This document shows, one piece after another, positions 1-6,645 of a stretch of 12,349 nucleotides of DNA. A model generated the notes under the pieces. That model saw only the letters and a program-made list of their open reading frames with translations, was not told the origin of the DNA and made no database searches. Every line of letters begins with the position of its first letter. The stretch's first letter is position 1. The position numbers and the translations under genes are program-made. Source of the stretch: Lachnospiraceae bacterium (GTDB lineage: Bacteria > Bacillota > Clostridia > Lachnospirales > Lachnospiraceae); the NCBI GenBank assembly GCA_017476305.1, contig JAFVAA010000066.1, forward strand, positions 1 to 12,349, given 5' to 3'.

Positions 1-59
1 CCGACAGCCGGCACAATCATCGGCGGGTGCGGCACGATAAATCCTCCTACAATTCCCAT
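1..59 (-). CDS. MEMO-family (AmmeMemoRadiSam) protein, N-terminal fragment
   Basis: This is a partial gene: 19 full codons are visible before the left edge. The translation includes VGGFIVPHPPMIVP, which matches the start of the MEMO-like/extradiol-dioxygenase-like proteins of the AmmeMemoRadiSam system. In Clostridia that domain is often fused to an AMMECR1 domain, but the fusion cannot be checked here. The ATG at 59 follows a strong GGAAGGAG at 77-70 with a 10-base gap, so the start is well supported although the ORF is very short. The neighbour upstream is the radical SAM gene amrS, the standard partner, and this strengthens the call considerably. The system's biochemical role is not settled; a radical-based modification is usually proposed. 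The identification rests on one conserved motif plus context. Confidence 0.8.
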   Translation of the reverse strand, partial: MGIVGGFIVPHPPMIVPAV

Positions 60-69
60 AAATAAGCTG

Positions 70-77
70 CTCCTTCC
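70..77 (-). promoter_or_regulatory. Ribosome binding site of the MEMO-family gene
   Basis: GGAAGGAG on the minus strand lies 10 bases before the ATG at 59. It supports calling a real gene start in the last 59 bases at the left edge, where the ORF alone would be too short to trust. Confidence 0.75.
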
Positions 78-100
78 AAATATATCGTTCTTTCATAATC

Positions 101-164
101 TGGACTAAATGATATCTGCCAAAAGTCCATAAATGAAAGATTTTTTGCAGATATCATAAGTCCA
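101..164. repeat. Long imperfect inverted repeat between amrS and the MEMO gene
   Basis: The left arm (101-119, TGGACTAAATGATATCTGC) and the right arm (147-164, read on the minus strand as TGGACTTATGATATCTGC) pair almost perfectly. The only departure is one mismatch/bulge in the AA versus T position. The loop is 27 bases and contains a third copy of AGTCCA at 124-129. Neither side is followed by a T-run, so this is not a typical intrinsic terminator. It could be an RNA stem that modulates expression between amrS and the downstream gene, an operator with a long dyad, or a small dispersed repeat. No target-site duplication is evident. No known riboswitch is recognised. Confidence 0.75.
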
Positions 165-184
165 GCTAATTAGAAATCTCAAAA

Positions 185-1033
185 CTAGCAATTTCCCTCA
201 TATACATACTGCAAATATTCCCTTGCCATCTCTGCCAGTTCATACACTCTCTTCACATCCGTGGGCTTTCTGTGTGCATATCTGCTCCTTGGAAAAAATC
301 TCGTCAGATGCAGCGGAATCTCCTTCCCTGCTTCCCTCCCCACATCCTGCAGCCAGGAAAAAAGAGTGCGCATTTCTTCCTCCTCATCATTGTCCCATGG
401 AACCACCAATGTCGTAATCTCCACATGGCACACCCTGACCGCCTCCCTGATAAAGGCCTTCACCATCTCAAAGTCTCCCTGAAGTGTCTTTTCATAGTAT
501 TCCCGCTGAAAGCACTTTAGGTCAATATTCATCGCATCGATAAATGGTGCAATTTCCTCAAATACGGACAAGGACGCACAGCCATTTGTGACCAGAACAT
601 TTTTCATCCCCCTTTCATGTATGAGCCTTGCCGTATCCCGCACAAATTCAAAGCCGATCAGAGGTTCATTATACGTAAATGCCACCCCGATATTTCCCTC
701 TTTTTGATGCGCTGCTGAAATATCAGAAAGCTCCTCCGGCGAAACCTGTCTTACAGGCTCGAAAAGCTCTTCTCCATCTGCTAAAGAAATATCCACATTC
801 TGGCAAAATGGGCATTTCAGATTACACCCATAGCTTCCCACCGAAAGAATCCTGCTGCCCGGATAGAATCTCCGGAGCGGTTTTTTCTCGATGGGATCGA
901 GAGCAATCGCTGTCAATTTTCCATAGTTTTCTGAGATCACTTTTCCATTTTCATTTTTCCTCGCAAAACAGGCTCCTGTCTGTCCCTCCTCTAAACGGCA
1001 ATGCCTGAAACATACCGAACATTCTGCCTTCAT
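185..1033 (-). CDS. amrS: AmmeMemoRadiSam system radical SAM enzyme AmrS
   Basis: The 282-residue protein is a radical SAM enzyme related to pyruvate-formate-lyase activators. The SAM [4Fe-4S] motif CxxxCxxC is C70, C74 and C77 (GCNLKCPFCQN). An N-terminal cysteine set, C5, C8, C12 and C22, in the order CxxCxxxC...EGQTGAC, is characteristic of the AmrS branch. Other marks are FTYNEP, LVTNG, DAMNIDLKCF and HLTRFFP. The protein ends at YVYEGNC, whereas longer homologues continue with a further cysteine-pair segment; this looks like the short form rather than a break, because the bases after the stop give no open frame. The start at 1033 fits the conserved N-terminus, although the ribosome site is weak (AAAGG at 1050-1046, 12 bases away). 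It lies 101 bases downstream of dus and 125 bases upstream of the MEMO gene. The exact reaction is unknown. Confidence 0.9.
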   Translation of the reverse strand: MKAECSVCFRHCRLEEGQTGACFARKNENGKVISENYGKLTAIALDPIEKKPLRRFYPGSRILSVGSYGCNLKCPFCQNVDISLADGEELFEPVRQVSPEELSDISAAHQKEGNIGVAFTYNEPLIGFEFVRDTARLIHERGMKNVLVTNGCASLSVFEEIAPFIDAMNIDLKCFQREYYEKTLQGDFEMVKAFIREAVRVCHVEITTLVVPWDNDEEEEMRTLFSWLQDVGREAGKEIPLHLTRFFPRSRYAHRKPTDVKRVYELAEMAREYLQYVYEGNC

Positions 1034-1098
1034 CTGGTCACCATACCTTTCCCATTTCCTCTATCCAAAAATCGCAAACCATTCCATCACCTGATACA

Positions 1099-1124
1099 TC
1101 AAAAATTAAATTTATCATTTTTGA
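1099..1124. other. Weak AT-only inverted repeat between dus and amrS
   Basis: TCAAAAAT (1099-1106) and ATTTTTGA (1117-1124) are perfect 8-base arms around a 10-base AT loop, about 10 bases past the dus stop. The stem is almost all A-T and has no T-run after it in the direction of transcription. I see a weak hairpin at most, not a convincing terminator. The rest of the 101-base gap shows nothing recognisable. Confidence 0.35.
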
Positions 1125-1134
1125 GCAGGCACAC

Positions 1135-2136
1135 TTATAAAAATTCTTTAAAAATCCCTGCTATTATCATATCATATTCGACTAATCTTTTTGTCTTTTT
1201 GATTTTCTTAAACCATCTTTTTCCATCCGGAAAGCTCTCCTGCAAATGTGTCCAGATTTCTTTCATCTTAAAGAGCACCGGTATATCCCCGGACATCACT
1301 TCCACATACCCCTGCTCTAAATCCCGTAAAAAAAGATACACGTTCTTCTTCCAGCTTTTTTCTTTCTGATTTTTAAAATCATCGCTTACCTCTGGCAGAC
1401 CTGACGCCTTTTTCCAGACACCCTCAAAATCTCCGATCCTCTTCCCACTACAGATAAATCCCGGATTTTTTAAAAACCCCCGCCCAATCATAACAGCCTC
1501 CAGAGTAGAAAATTCATCTTTTACCCGTTCTAAATCATCTATAGAAAAAATATCCCCATTATAGCAAAGCGGATTTTTACTATGCTCCATCGCATACCGG
1601 AAAATTTCCGGATGTACTGCCCCTTTATAAAACTCCTCCCTGGTCCGTAAATGCAGAATCAGCTCCTTTACCGGATACTGATTATAAATCTCTAAAAGCT
1701 TTGGAAACTCCTCCACTTCGTAAAACCCAATACGGGATTTTATGGAAATTGCTGTGGCAGACTTTTCAAAAATTTCCTCTAAAAAACGGTCCAGCTTCTC
1801 CGGCTCCCGAAGAAATCCTGCCCCCTTTCCCTTCGGAACGACGGTTCCCGAAGGACAGCCTAAATTCAGATTTACCTCGTCATACCCCATTTCTGCCATC
1901 TGTCCTGCTGCCTGACAGAAATCCTCTGCACGATTCGTCATAATCTGTGGCACGATACGGATTCCGGGATTATGTTCCGGTAAAATATCCCTAAGCTCCT
2001 TCTTTTTCATAATCCCGCCATCCCTCGTGGTCACAAAAGGAGTATAGTACGCATCAATCCCACCAAAATTTTTCTCATATGCCTGACGGAAAATATAACC
2101 TGTAATTCCCTCCAGCGGCGCAAAATATATCTTCAT
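1135..2136 (-). CDS. dus: tRNA-dihydrouridine synthase (Dus family)
   Basis: The 333-residue FMN enzyme reduces uridine to dihydrouridine in tRNA using NADPH. The TIM-barrel start reads APLEGITGYIFR. The family signature NLNLGCPSGTVVPKGKGAGFL follows, with catalytic C94 and nearby K102. SIKSRIGF, LILHLRTREE and YNGDI correspond to later FMN- and tRNA-contacting barrel motifs, and VMIGRGFLKNP is the phosphate-binding end of the barrel. The C-terminal helical region (about 255-333) is typical of the family. Length is normal. The start at 2136 lies 3 bases after the fic stop, with GGGG at 2146-2143 as ribosome site, so the two are probably translationally coupled. The subfamily (DusA, B or C type) and target uridine cannot be fixed from this reading; APLEGITG-type starts occur in several Firmicute Dus branches. 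Confidence 0.92.
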   Translation of the reverse strand: MKIYFAPLEGITGYIFRQAYEKNFGGIDAYYTPFVTTRDGGIMKKKELRDILPEHNPGIRIVPQIMTNRAEDFCQAAGQMAEMGYDEVNLNLGCPSGTVVPKGKGAGFLREPEKLDRFLEEIFEKSATAISIKSRIGFYEVEEFPKLLEIYNQYPVKELILHLRTREEFYKGAVHPEIFRYAMEHSKNPLCYNGDIFSIDDLERVKDEFSTLEAVMIGRGFLKNPGFICSGKRIGDFEGVWKKASGLPEVSDDFKNQKEKSWKKNVYLFLRDLEQGYVEVMSGDIPVLFKMKEIWTHLQESFPDGKRWFKKIKKTKRLVEYDMIIAGIFKEFL

Positions 2137-2139
2137 CCT

Positions 2140-2877
2140 TTACCCCATTGTAATTCGAAAATAATCCAGATACTTTTTAAACTGGTCCTGGCAGCTCAGA
2201 CAGGTATCGGTAAGATATCCGTTTTCCTGTCCCCACTCTTTCAGTCCTCTGTAGTAAAACAGCTTTACATCGTCCTCTATAATGAAAGGGACAATCTGAT
2301 TTTTCAGACACTCTTTAAACAGCAAAAGTCTTCCCACCCTGCCATTTCCATCCTGAAACGGATGAATCCTTTCAAAACGCACATGAAACTCTAAAATATC
2401 CTCTAACGATTTCTCATCCTTTCGATGATACTCCCAAATCAGCTCCCTCATGTCGTCTGAAACCTTTTCGGGCAAAGAAGTCTCTTTTTCTCCCACTTCG
2501 TTTGGCAATTTTTTATAATCACCGACGGAAAACCACGCTCTGGTACTATCCGATGTATTCACCTTTAAGATATAATGTAATTCCTTTATTATTTTTTCCG
2601 TCAATTCCTCTCTATAATGCTCTATCATATAGTCAATACATCGAAAATGATTTACTGTCTCCATGATATCATCTACATTGTAGGATTTGTTTTCCAATCC
2701 TATCGTATTCGTTTCATAGATATATCTCGTTTCTTCGTGTGTAAGTCTGCTTCCCTCGATATGATTCGAGTTATAAGTGAGTTCTATCTGAACCTTATGA
2801 TAAATTCCACCTTTTCTGCGATGCCGCATTTCCTCCTGCAGAATATCCCCAAGTTTCCCTGTCCTCTCACTGCCCAT
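2140..2877 (-). CDS. Fic family protein, class II, probable AMP transferase
   Basis: The 245-residue Fic-domain protein has an intact active-site motif HPFQDGNGRVGR (H172 to R183), which in characterised family members binds ATP and transfers AMP to a hydroxyl on a target protein. Upstream, S37-N-H-I-E41-G fits the inhibitory-helix motif (S/T)xxxE(G/N). Because it lies N-terminal within the same chain, this is a class II Fic with built-in auto-inhibition by E41. The frame is open further upstream to 2934, but the ATG at 2877 has AAGGG 8 bases before it; the ATG at 2883 has a poorer 2-base gap. Either start overlaps the 3' end of maf (11 bases for 2877). No antitoxin gene is seen beside it, consistent with intramolecular control. 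The substrate is unknown. A role in conditioning a cellular GTPase or topoisomerase, as in other Fic systems, is possible but unsupported here. Confidence 0.88.
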   Translation of the reverse strand: MGSERTGKLGDILQEEMRHRRKGGIYHKVQIELTYNSNHIEGSRLTHEETRYIYETNTIGLENKSYNVDDIMETVNHFRCIDYMIEHYREELTEKIIKELHYILKVNTSDSTRAWFSVGDYKKLPNEVGEKETSLPEKVSDDMRELIWEYHRKDEKSLEDILEFHVRFERIHPFQDGNGRVGRLLLFKECLKNQIVPFIIEDDVKLFYYRGLKEWGQENGYLTDTCLSCQDQFKKYLDYFRITMG

Positions 2878-3478
2878 ACACATCACCCTTTCCAAGCTCC
2901 TGATACAGTCTGTGCACCGGAAGCCCGACCACATTAAAATAATCTCCCTCTATTTTCTCTATAAATTTTGAAAATAATCCCTGAATTCCGTAAGCTCCCG
3001 CTTTATCATATGGCTCCTCCGTTTCCAGATAATCTCTGATTTCTTCTTCGGACAGATCTGCGACAAAAACCTTTGTTTTTTCTGAAAATGTATTGGAAAA
3101 AAATTTTCCCTGATTTTTCCCCATCAGAGTAACTCCCGTGCAGACCATATGGACATTTCCTTTGATGCTTCGAATCATTCGTTCTGCATCCTTCTTATCC
3201 GCAGGCTTTCCTAAAATCTCCTTTTCCCCTCTTTCATTTTCTGCAAACACTACAGTATCTGCCCCTATGACACAAAAGCTTCCGGAATAAATGTTCTCCT
3301 TTTCTATCTTTTCATATACAGCCCCTGCCTTCTGCTTCGACAGGCTTTCTGTCAGACGTACCGGATCCGTCTCCGTAAGCTTTTCCTCCACATCAGAAAT
3401 CAAAACCGTAAACGGCAGCTCCAAAAGTCCTAAAAGCTCCTTCCGCCTCGGAGAACCGGAAGCCAAAAATATTTTCAT
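2867..3478 (-). CDS. maf: Maf family nucleotide pyrophosphatase (septum formation inhibitor Maf)
   Basis: The 203-residue cytoplasmic housekeeping enzyme hydrolyses non-canonical or excess nucleoside triphosphates to the monophosphate and pyrophosphate; characterised YhdE-type members act on dTTP and UTP. The N-terminal motif S7-G-S-P-R-R binds the triphosphate. IGAD74TVV carries the expected catalytic aspartate, GKP follows at 90-92, and the C-terminal EPYDKAGAYGIQG block with GDYFNVVGLPV is diagnostic. I chose the ATG at 3478 because it gives the conserved MKIFLASGSPRR start and is preceded by AAGGAG 5 bases away. The frame is open to a GTG at 3532 that overlaps the kinase stop, but that would add an unconserved 18-residue leader. 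It follows the DegV kinase gene by 50 bases and overlaps fic by 11 bases. Historical names link it to septum formation in Bacillus. Confidence 0.94.
   Translation of the reverse strand: MKIFLASGSPRRKELLGLLELPFTVLISDVEEKLTETDPVRLTESLSKQKAGAVYEKIEKENIYSGSFCVIGADTVVFAENERGEKEILGKPADKKDAERMIRSIKGNVHMVCTGVTLMGKNQGKFFSNTFSEKTKVFVADLSEEEIRDYLETEEPYDKAGAYGIQGLFSKFIEKIEGDYFNVVGLPVHRLYQELGKGDVYGQ
2886..2890 (-). promoter_or_regulatory. Ribosome binding site deciding the fic start
   Basis: AAGGG lies 8 bases before the ATG at 2877 and only 2 bases before the alternative ATG at 2883, so it favours the 245-residue product. It sits inside the last codons of maf, which implies coupling of the two genes. 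Confidence 0.55.
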
Positions 3479-3483
3479 GTTTT

Positions 3484-3489
3484 CTCCTT
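3484..3489 (-). promoter_or_regulatory. Ribosome binding site deciding the maf start
   Basis: AAGGAG with a 5-base gap before the ATG at 3478 selects that start over the upstream in-frame GTG at 3532, which lacks such a site and merely overlaps the preceding stop codon. Confidence 0.7.
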
Positions 3490-3528
3490 TCTCACAAACC
3501 TCTGCAGCTATCATACAAAACCTGCATA

Positions 3529-6500
3529 TCACTCTTCCTTCGCCAATACCTCCAGCGCACCATAAAGTGCATGATACTGTTCCATCAGTTTCTCATGCCT
3601 CTCCCGCACTGCTTTAAAATCCCCCTCCTTACAAGCCATCTCCGATATCCTTGCTTCCTCGGAAAGATCCTTTGCCCCTATGTTCATCGACGTACTTTTT
3701 AACGTATGTACATGAATCCGATACTGCTCCCAGTCTTCTTTTTCAAGTGCCTCATTTAAAACCGCACTTTTTTCTCCCTTTAAATACTCTCGGATGACAT
3801 TGAAATAAAAGTCTTCTTTATTCAAACAGAAATTTAGTCCCGTTTCCGCATCTAACCCCGGTATTTGCTCTAAATTGTCTAAACAGAGTCCCCGTTTTTT
3901 TGTAATGCCTGTTTTTATCTGTTCCGGTCTTCCAGCCGGCACTTCCTTCTCACGAAATTCTTCCGGCTGCCCCTTTTCCACAATCTTTTCCTGCGGAAGA
4001 TAGGTTTCTAAAATCGCATAAATTTCTTTTTCCGCAATCGGCTTCGAAAGATAGTCCTGAAATCCTGTCCGGATATACTCCTCACGAATCCCACTGATTG
4101 CATTTGCCGTCAGTGCAATCACAGGAGTATCCATATTCTGGTTATTCTTTAGCTCCTTCATCTGGTGAAGGCAGGCAATTCCATCCATCTCCGGCATCAC
4201 ATGATCCATAAAAATGATGTCATACTTTTTCCTGCAGACCATAGAAAGTGCCTCTCTCCCGGAATCTGCCGTATCGATTTCCATGCCCGTATACTTTAAA
4301 ATTCCCTTCGCTACCAAAAGATTCATCGGAACATCGTCAACCACCAGTGCTGCAGCATCCCTGGTATAGACCGGCTCCACCTCCTCCAGCTGCTTATCCA
4401 GACTTTCCTGATATTTTTTCGCGAAGTCACCTGCCGGTCTCCTGTCACGAATCTGCTGCGGAAGACGCACGATGAATACAGAACCCTGTCCATAGGTACT
4501 CTCCACCCTGATATCTCCACGCATAAGCTCTACCAGATTTTTTGTCAGATTTAACCCCAGACCGGTCCCCTCGATATTTCGATTCCTTCGCTCGTCCACA
4601 CGCAAAAAGCTTTTGAAAATATTTTCCTGATCCTCTTTTCGGATTCCGATTCCGGTGTCATGAACACTAATCATCAAGTCTACTGCAGCATCACTTTTCT
4701 TCCCGATATCAATCGAAAGACGAACCGTTCCCTTTTCTGTATACTTGACTGCATTTGACAGCAGGTTATTCACCACCTGCCGGATACGAACCTCATCACC
4801 GTAGAGTCTGCACGGAATGGCAGGATTAAAGGCAATTTCAAACTCCAGCCCCTTTGCCATACTTCTCGAATGAGCGATCTGATAGCAGTCGTTCACTACA
4901 GAAAAAATATCGTATTCGACAGAATTGATCTCAAATTTTCCCGCCTCTATTTTGGAAACATCTAAGATATCATTCACTAAGGAAAGAAGCGTCTGACTGG
5001 AGCTTTGGATATTTCTTCCATATTCCTTCAGCTCCTCATTATCCCCGCACTCCCTTAAAAGCATTGTATTCATTCCCATGATTCCATTGATCGGAGTACG
5101 GATTTCATGTGACATGTTCGCAAGAAACAGATCCTTCGCGCTATTCGACCTTAAAAGCTCCTCCTCATGCTCCTGCAGCTTCTTTCTCTGCTTCTCATAG
5201 ACATATGCCTGATATTTGTATATGGAGCCTAAAATCAGTACCACAAAAAACACGGACTGAATCACATCTGTCCGAAAGTACTCCTGTGTAACCGGAACCA
5301 CAAACTCCGGATGCATCTCCCCAATCAAAATGCATCCAATCACTACCGCCAGATTGATCCCAAACATAAAATAGCTAAGCCATCCCGTTAAAATCATCCA
5401 GTCAAACAAAAGCCCCATCACAAACCAGACCGACATCCCGCTCCTGATTCCGCCGGCAGAAAAAAACATCAAAGGAAATACGATCATATTTGCTAAAAGA
5501 CAGGCAATCAGTCCCGCTTCCTTCCATCGCTTTCGGACGATCGACAAATAAAGACACCCAAAAATAACGAACATCATTATAAAAATTACAAGAGCACTCT
5601 CGTAAGCACTCATCACAATATTTACAATACCGGACAGCGTTCCGCCAAACAGAGCTGCAAAAAAAATCAGGTTCATAATCCTCTGACGGATTGGAAATTT
5701 CTCATTTGCCAAAAGCTGTGTTAGAAATTCCTTTTTTTCCAAAAACTTTTCCCGAAAACTGGTCGAAGCTCCTTTCTCCCGCTCTTTTTTCCGCTTTTTC
5801 GCAAAGCTTAGACCAAATGTATTTTTCCCACAATTGCAGGCGATCGCAGAGGAAGCCTCTACCAGATAGATCTTCTCGAAACGTACATACTTCATGACCT
5901 CTTCTTTGATTATTTCCAGTCTTTCATCGCTTACCCCCACATAGGTTATCACTAAAATTTCCGTATCGATCTTCCAGGAAAGCCCGAGCTGCCTTTTAAT
6001 ATAGGAATGAATGACATTTTCCCATCGCCCCGCATGGATTCCCTTTACACGCAGCCTGCTTTTTTTCATTTGGAATCTCGGATGGAGCAGCAAACGGTCA
6101 CAGATATCTTTCGTCATATGTGAGATTCTCTGGCTCCTGTACATAAAAGACATGCTTTTCGATACAAACCCCGACGAAACAGCCTTTGCATACTTTTTTA
6201 ACTCTGTACAGATTTCCTCATAGTCTGATCCCTGCTCTACCAACATCGCCGCCTTACGTACCACAAGCCCAACTCCACTGGAAACCTGACCGGAATCAAA
6301 GACAGTCACGCCCTGTAATTTCTTCGCTGCCTTACACGCATGTGCATACCCGGGACTTACATTCTTTCCCATAGAAATATGAATGATCCGTTCTGCAAAC
6401 AGGAGCTTTTCCCTGAAAAATTTGTGATAATCCTCCCAGCCGGGCATAGCAGAATTCGCTATATTTTCCTCCTTTTTCATGAATCGCAGCAGTTCTTTCG

Positions 6501-6645
6501 TATTCGTTTCTTTTCCATCTATGAACCTCCCCTGCTCTGTAACAACATAAGACGGCAGGATGGCAACAGGAAGCTTCTGCACCAATTCTTCAGGAAGATC
6601 ACTGATACTGTCCGTGGTAATCAAGATTCGATATCGTTCCCTCAT
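3529..6645 (-). CDS. DegV/FakB-type domain fused to a membrane hybrid histidine kinase with receiver and Hpt
   Basis: This is a 1038-residue fusion. Residues 6-280 form a full-length DegV (fatty-acid-binding FakB-like) domain: TTDSISDLPEEL start, IDGKE at 42-46, ISMGKNVSPGY at 90-100, VFDSGQVSSGVGLVV at 115-129, YRSQRIS at 169-175 and a C-terminal NCGKNTFGLSF. About six membrane segments follow, near 325-345, 351-369, 377-397, 404-420, 422-442 and 460-477, then a coiled linker (484-503). HisKA has SH513EIRTP. HATPase has N631, D663-TGIG and G693-TGLG. The receiver has D770/D771, phosphoacceptor D814, T846 and K868. The Hpt domain carries H980 in HTLKS. The ATG at 6645 overlaps the upstream kinase stop (ATGA), with GGGAGG 6 bases before it. 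Since no signal peptide precedes the DegV domain, it is predicted cytoplasmic. DegV proteins bind fatty acids for FakA; an intracellular lipid-sensing kinase is my inference. No output domain is present. Confidence 0.93.
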   Translation of the reverse strand: MRERYRILITTDSISDLPEELVQKLPVAILPSYVVTEQGRFIDGKETNTKELLRFMKKEENIANSAMPGWEDYHKFFREKLLFAERIIHISMGKNVSPGYAHACKAAKKLQGVTVFDSGQVSSGVGLVVRKAAMLVEQGSDYEEICTELKKYAKAVSSGFVSKSMSFMYRSQRISHMTKDICDRLLLHPRFQMKKSRLRVKGIHAGRWENVIHSYIKRQLGLSWKIDTEILVITYVGVSDERLEIIKEEVMKYVRFEKIYLVEASSAIACNCGKNTFGLSFAKKRKKEREKGASTSFREKFLEKKEFLTQLLANEKFPIRQRIMNLIFFAALFGGTLSGIVNIVMSAYESALVIFIMMFVIFGCLYLSIVRKRWKEAGLIACLLANMIVFPLMFFSAGGIRSGMSVWFVMGLLFDWMILTGWLSYFMFGINLAVVIGCILIGEMHPEFVVPVTQEYFRTDVIQSVFFVVLILGSIYKYQAYVYEKQRKKLQEHEEELLRSNSAKDLFLANMSHEIRTPINGIMGMNTMLLRECGDNEELKEYGRNIQSSSQTLLSLVNDILDVSKIEAGKFEINSVEYDIFSVVNDCYQIAHSRSMAKGLEFEIAFNPAIPCRLYGDEVRIRQVVNNLLSNAVKYTEKGTVRLSIDIGKKSDAAVDLMISVHDTGIGIRKEDQENIFKSFLRVDERRNRNIEGTGLGLNLTKNLVELMRGDIRVESTYGQGSVFIVRLPQQIRDRRPAGDFAKKYQESLDKQLEEVEPVYTRDAAALVVDDVPMNLLVAKGILKYTGMEIDTADSGREALSMVCRKKYDIIFMDHVMPEMDGIACLHQMKELKNNQNMDTPVIALTANAISGIREEYIRTGFQDYLSKPIAEKEIYAILETYLPQEKIVEKGQPEEFREKEVPAGRPEQIKTGITKKRGLCLDNLEQIPGLDAETGLNFCLNKEDFYFNVIREYLKGEKSAVLNEALEKEDWEQYRIHVHTLKSTSMNIGAKDLSEEARISEMACKEGDFKAVRERHEKLMEQYHALYGALEVLAKEE

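Noticed and set aside
1099..1124. Intrinsic terminator after dus
   Set aside because: The stem is almost all A-T and no T-run follows it.
1001..1369. 122-codon plus-strand frame over amrS, the gap and dus
   Set aside because: Antisense to dus and amrS, with a random-looking composition.
2878..2934. Upstream extension of the fic gene to 2934
   Set aside because: It would overlap maf by 68 bases and add residues that are not Fic-like; the start at 2877 has a well-spaced ribosome site.
3479..3532. GTG start for maf at 3532
   Set aside because: It adds 18 unconserved residues before the hallmark MKIFLASGSPRR start, and the AAGGAG at 3489-3484 serves the ATG at 3478.
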